Assembly (NCBI GenBank): GCA_020444985.1
Contig: JAGRHK010000099.1
Span: 1-6,402, forward strand
DNA length: 6,402 bases
Direction of reading: 5' to 3'
Source: Candidatus Competibacteraceae bacterium
GTDB lineage: Bacteria; Pseudomonadota; Gammaproteobacteria; Competibacterales; Competibacteraceae
Both the position numbers and the translations under genes were made by a program. Positions within the stretch are counted from its first letter, which is position 1, and each line of letters starts with the position of its first letter. Positions 6,241 to 6,402 of the stretch are shown piece after piece. The notes under the pieces are model-generated. The model saw nothing but the letters and a program-made list of their open reading frames with translations, had not been told where the DNA came from and did no database searches.

Positions 6241-6402
6241 ATGGCCGCTGCAATCTGTCTAGGCGAACTGCTGATCAATTTTGTCCCCACCGTGACCAGC
6301 ACGGGTTTGATCGACGCGCCGGCCTTCATCAAGGCGCCGGGTGGCGCACCGGGCAACGTCGCCGTCGGGCTGGCGCGACTCGGGGTGCACAGCGCCTTCA
6401 TG
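6241..6402 (+). CDS. Fructokinase, PfkB/ribokinase family (3' partial, N-terminus only)
   Basis: An open frame starts at the ATG at 6241 and runs off the right edge, giving 54 codons. The peptide begins MAAAICLGELLINFVP and continues through AFIKAPGGAPGNVAVGLARLG (about 29-49). This is the N-terminal sugar-binding part of PfkB kinases, with the GELL(I/V)DF strand and the GG-x-P-x-N-x-A signature typical of fructokinases (EC 2.7.1.4). It would convert the fructose released by amylosucrase to fructose-6-phosphate in the cytoplasm. The frame has a stop at 6187-6189 and no other start codon between, so the start is well defined. GGGGCGAG lies 10 nt before the ATG and is a weak ribosome binding site. 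The usual Asp of GELLIDF is Asn here, and PANVA reads PGNVA. The catalytic Asp and ATP-binding region lie outside the window, so activity cannot be judged. Confidence 0.88.
   Translation, partial: MAAAICLGELLINFVPTVTSTGLIDAPAFIKAPGGAPGNVAVGLARLGVHSAFM

Noticed and set aside
5663..6253. Minus-strand open frame of 196 codons overlapping the amylosucrase start
   Set aside because: It is an out-of-frame shadow of the amylosucrase N-terminus and also overlaps the divergent fructokinase start; the peptide has low-complexity, shadow-like composition.
6210..6401. Minus-strand frame at the right edge
   Set aside because: The plus strand of the same bases encodes an unmistakable PfkB fructokinase N-terminus.

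Overview
The window reads as part of a sucrose-utilisation locus from a Gram-negative bacterium. A LamB/ScrY-type outer-membrane porin and periplasmic-type signal peptides show the Gram-negative envelope. The MalK-like ATPase, the ScrY porin and the moderately GC-rich base composition suggest a proteobacterium, perhaps a gammaproteobacterium; the taxonomic lean is inference only.

Layout, left to right. (1) Positions 2-895, plus strand: the 3' part of a MalK-type sugar ABC transporter ATPase whose Walker A lies before the window. (2) Positions 959-2233, plus strand: a secreted family-1 sugar-binding protein of the ThuE/AglE alpha-glucoside kind. The permeases are not in the window and may lie upstream. 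(3) Positions 2230-2355: a convergent junction with nested, partly mutually exclusive inverted repeats. (4) Positions 2361-4007, minus strand: a ScrY sucrose porin with a long N-terminal alanine-zipper coiled coil encoded partly by 21-bp tandem repeats. (5) Positions 4138-6102, minus strand: amylosucrase (GH13). (6) A short divergent intergenic region. (7) Positions 6241-6402, plus strand: the first 54 codons of a PfkB-family fructokinase that runs off the right edge.

How the parts fit. Sucrose would cross the outer membrane through ScrY, be bound in the periplasm by the SBP and be imported by the ABC transporter. Amylosucrase would then transfer the glucosyl half onto an alpha-1,4-glucan and release fructose, which fructokinase would phosphorylate to fructose-6-phosphate. 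This pathway needs neither invertase, sucrose phosphorylase nor a PTS, and it keeps the glycosidic bond energy in a glycogen-like polymer. Each protein family is recognised directly; the pathway is inferred from their proximity. No RNA gene, insertion sequence, CRISPR array or origin was seen.
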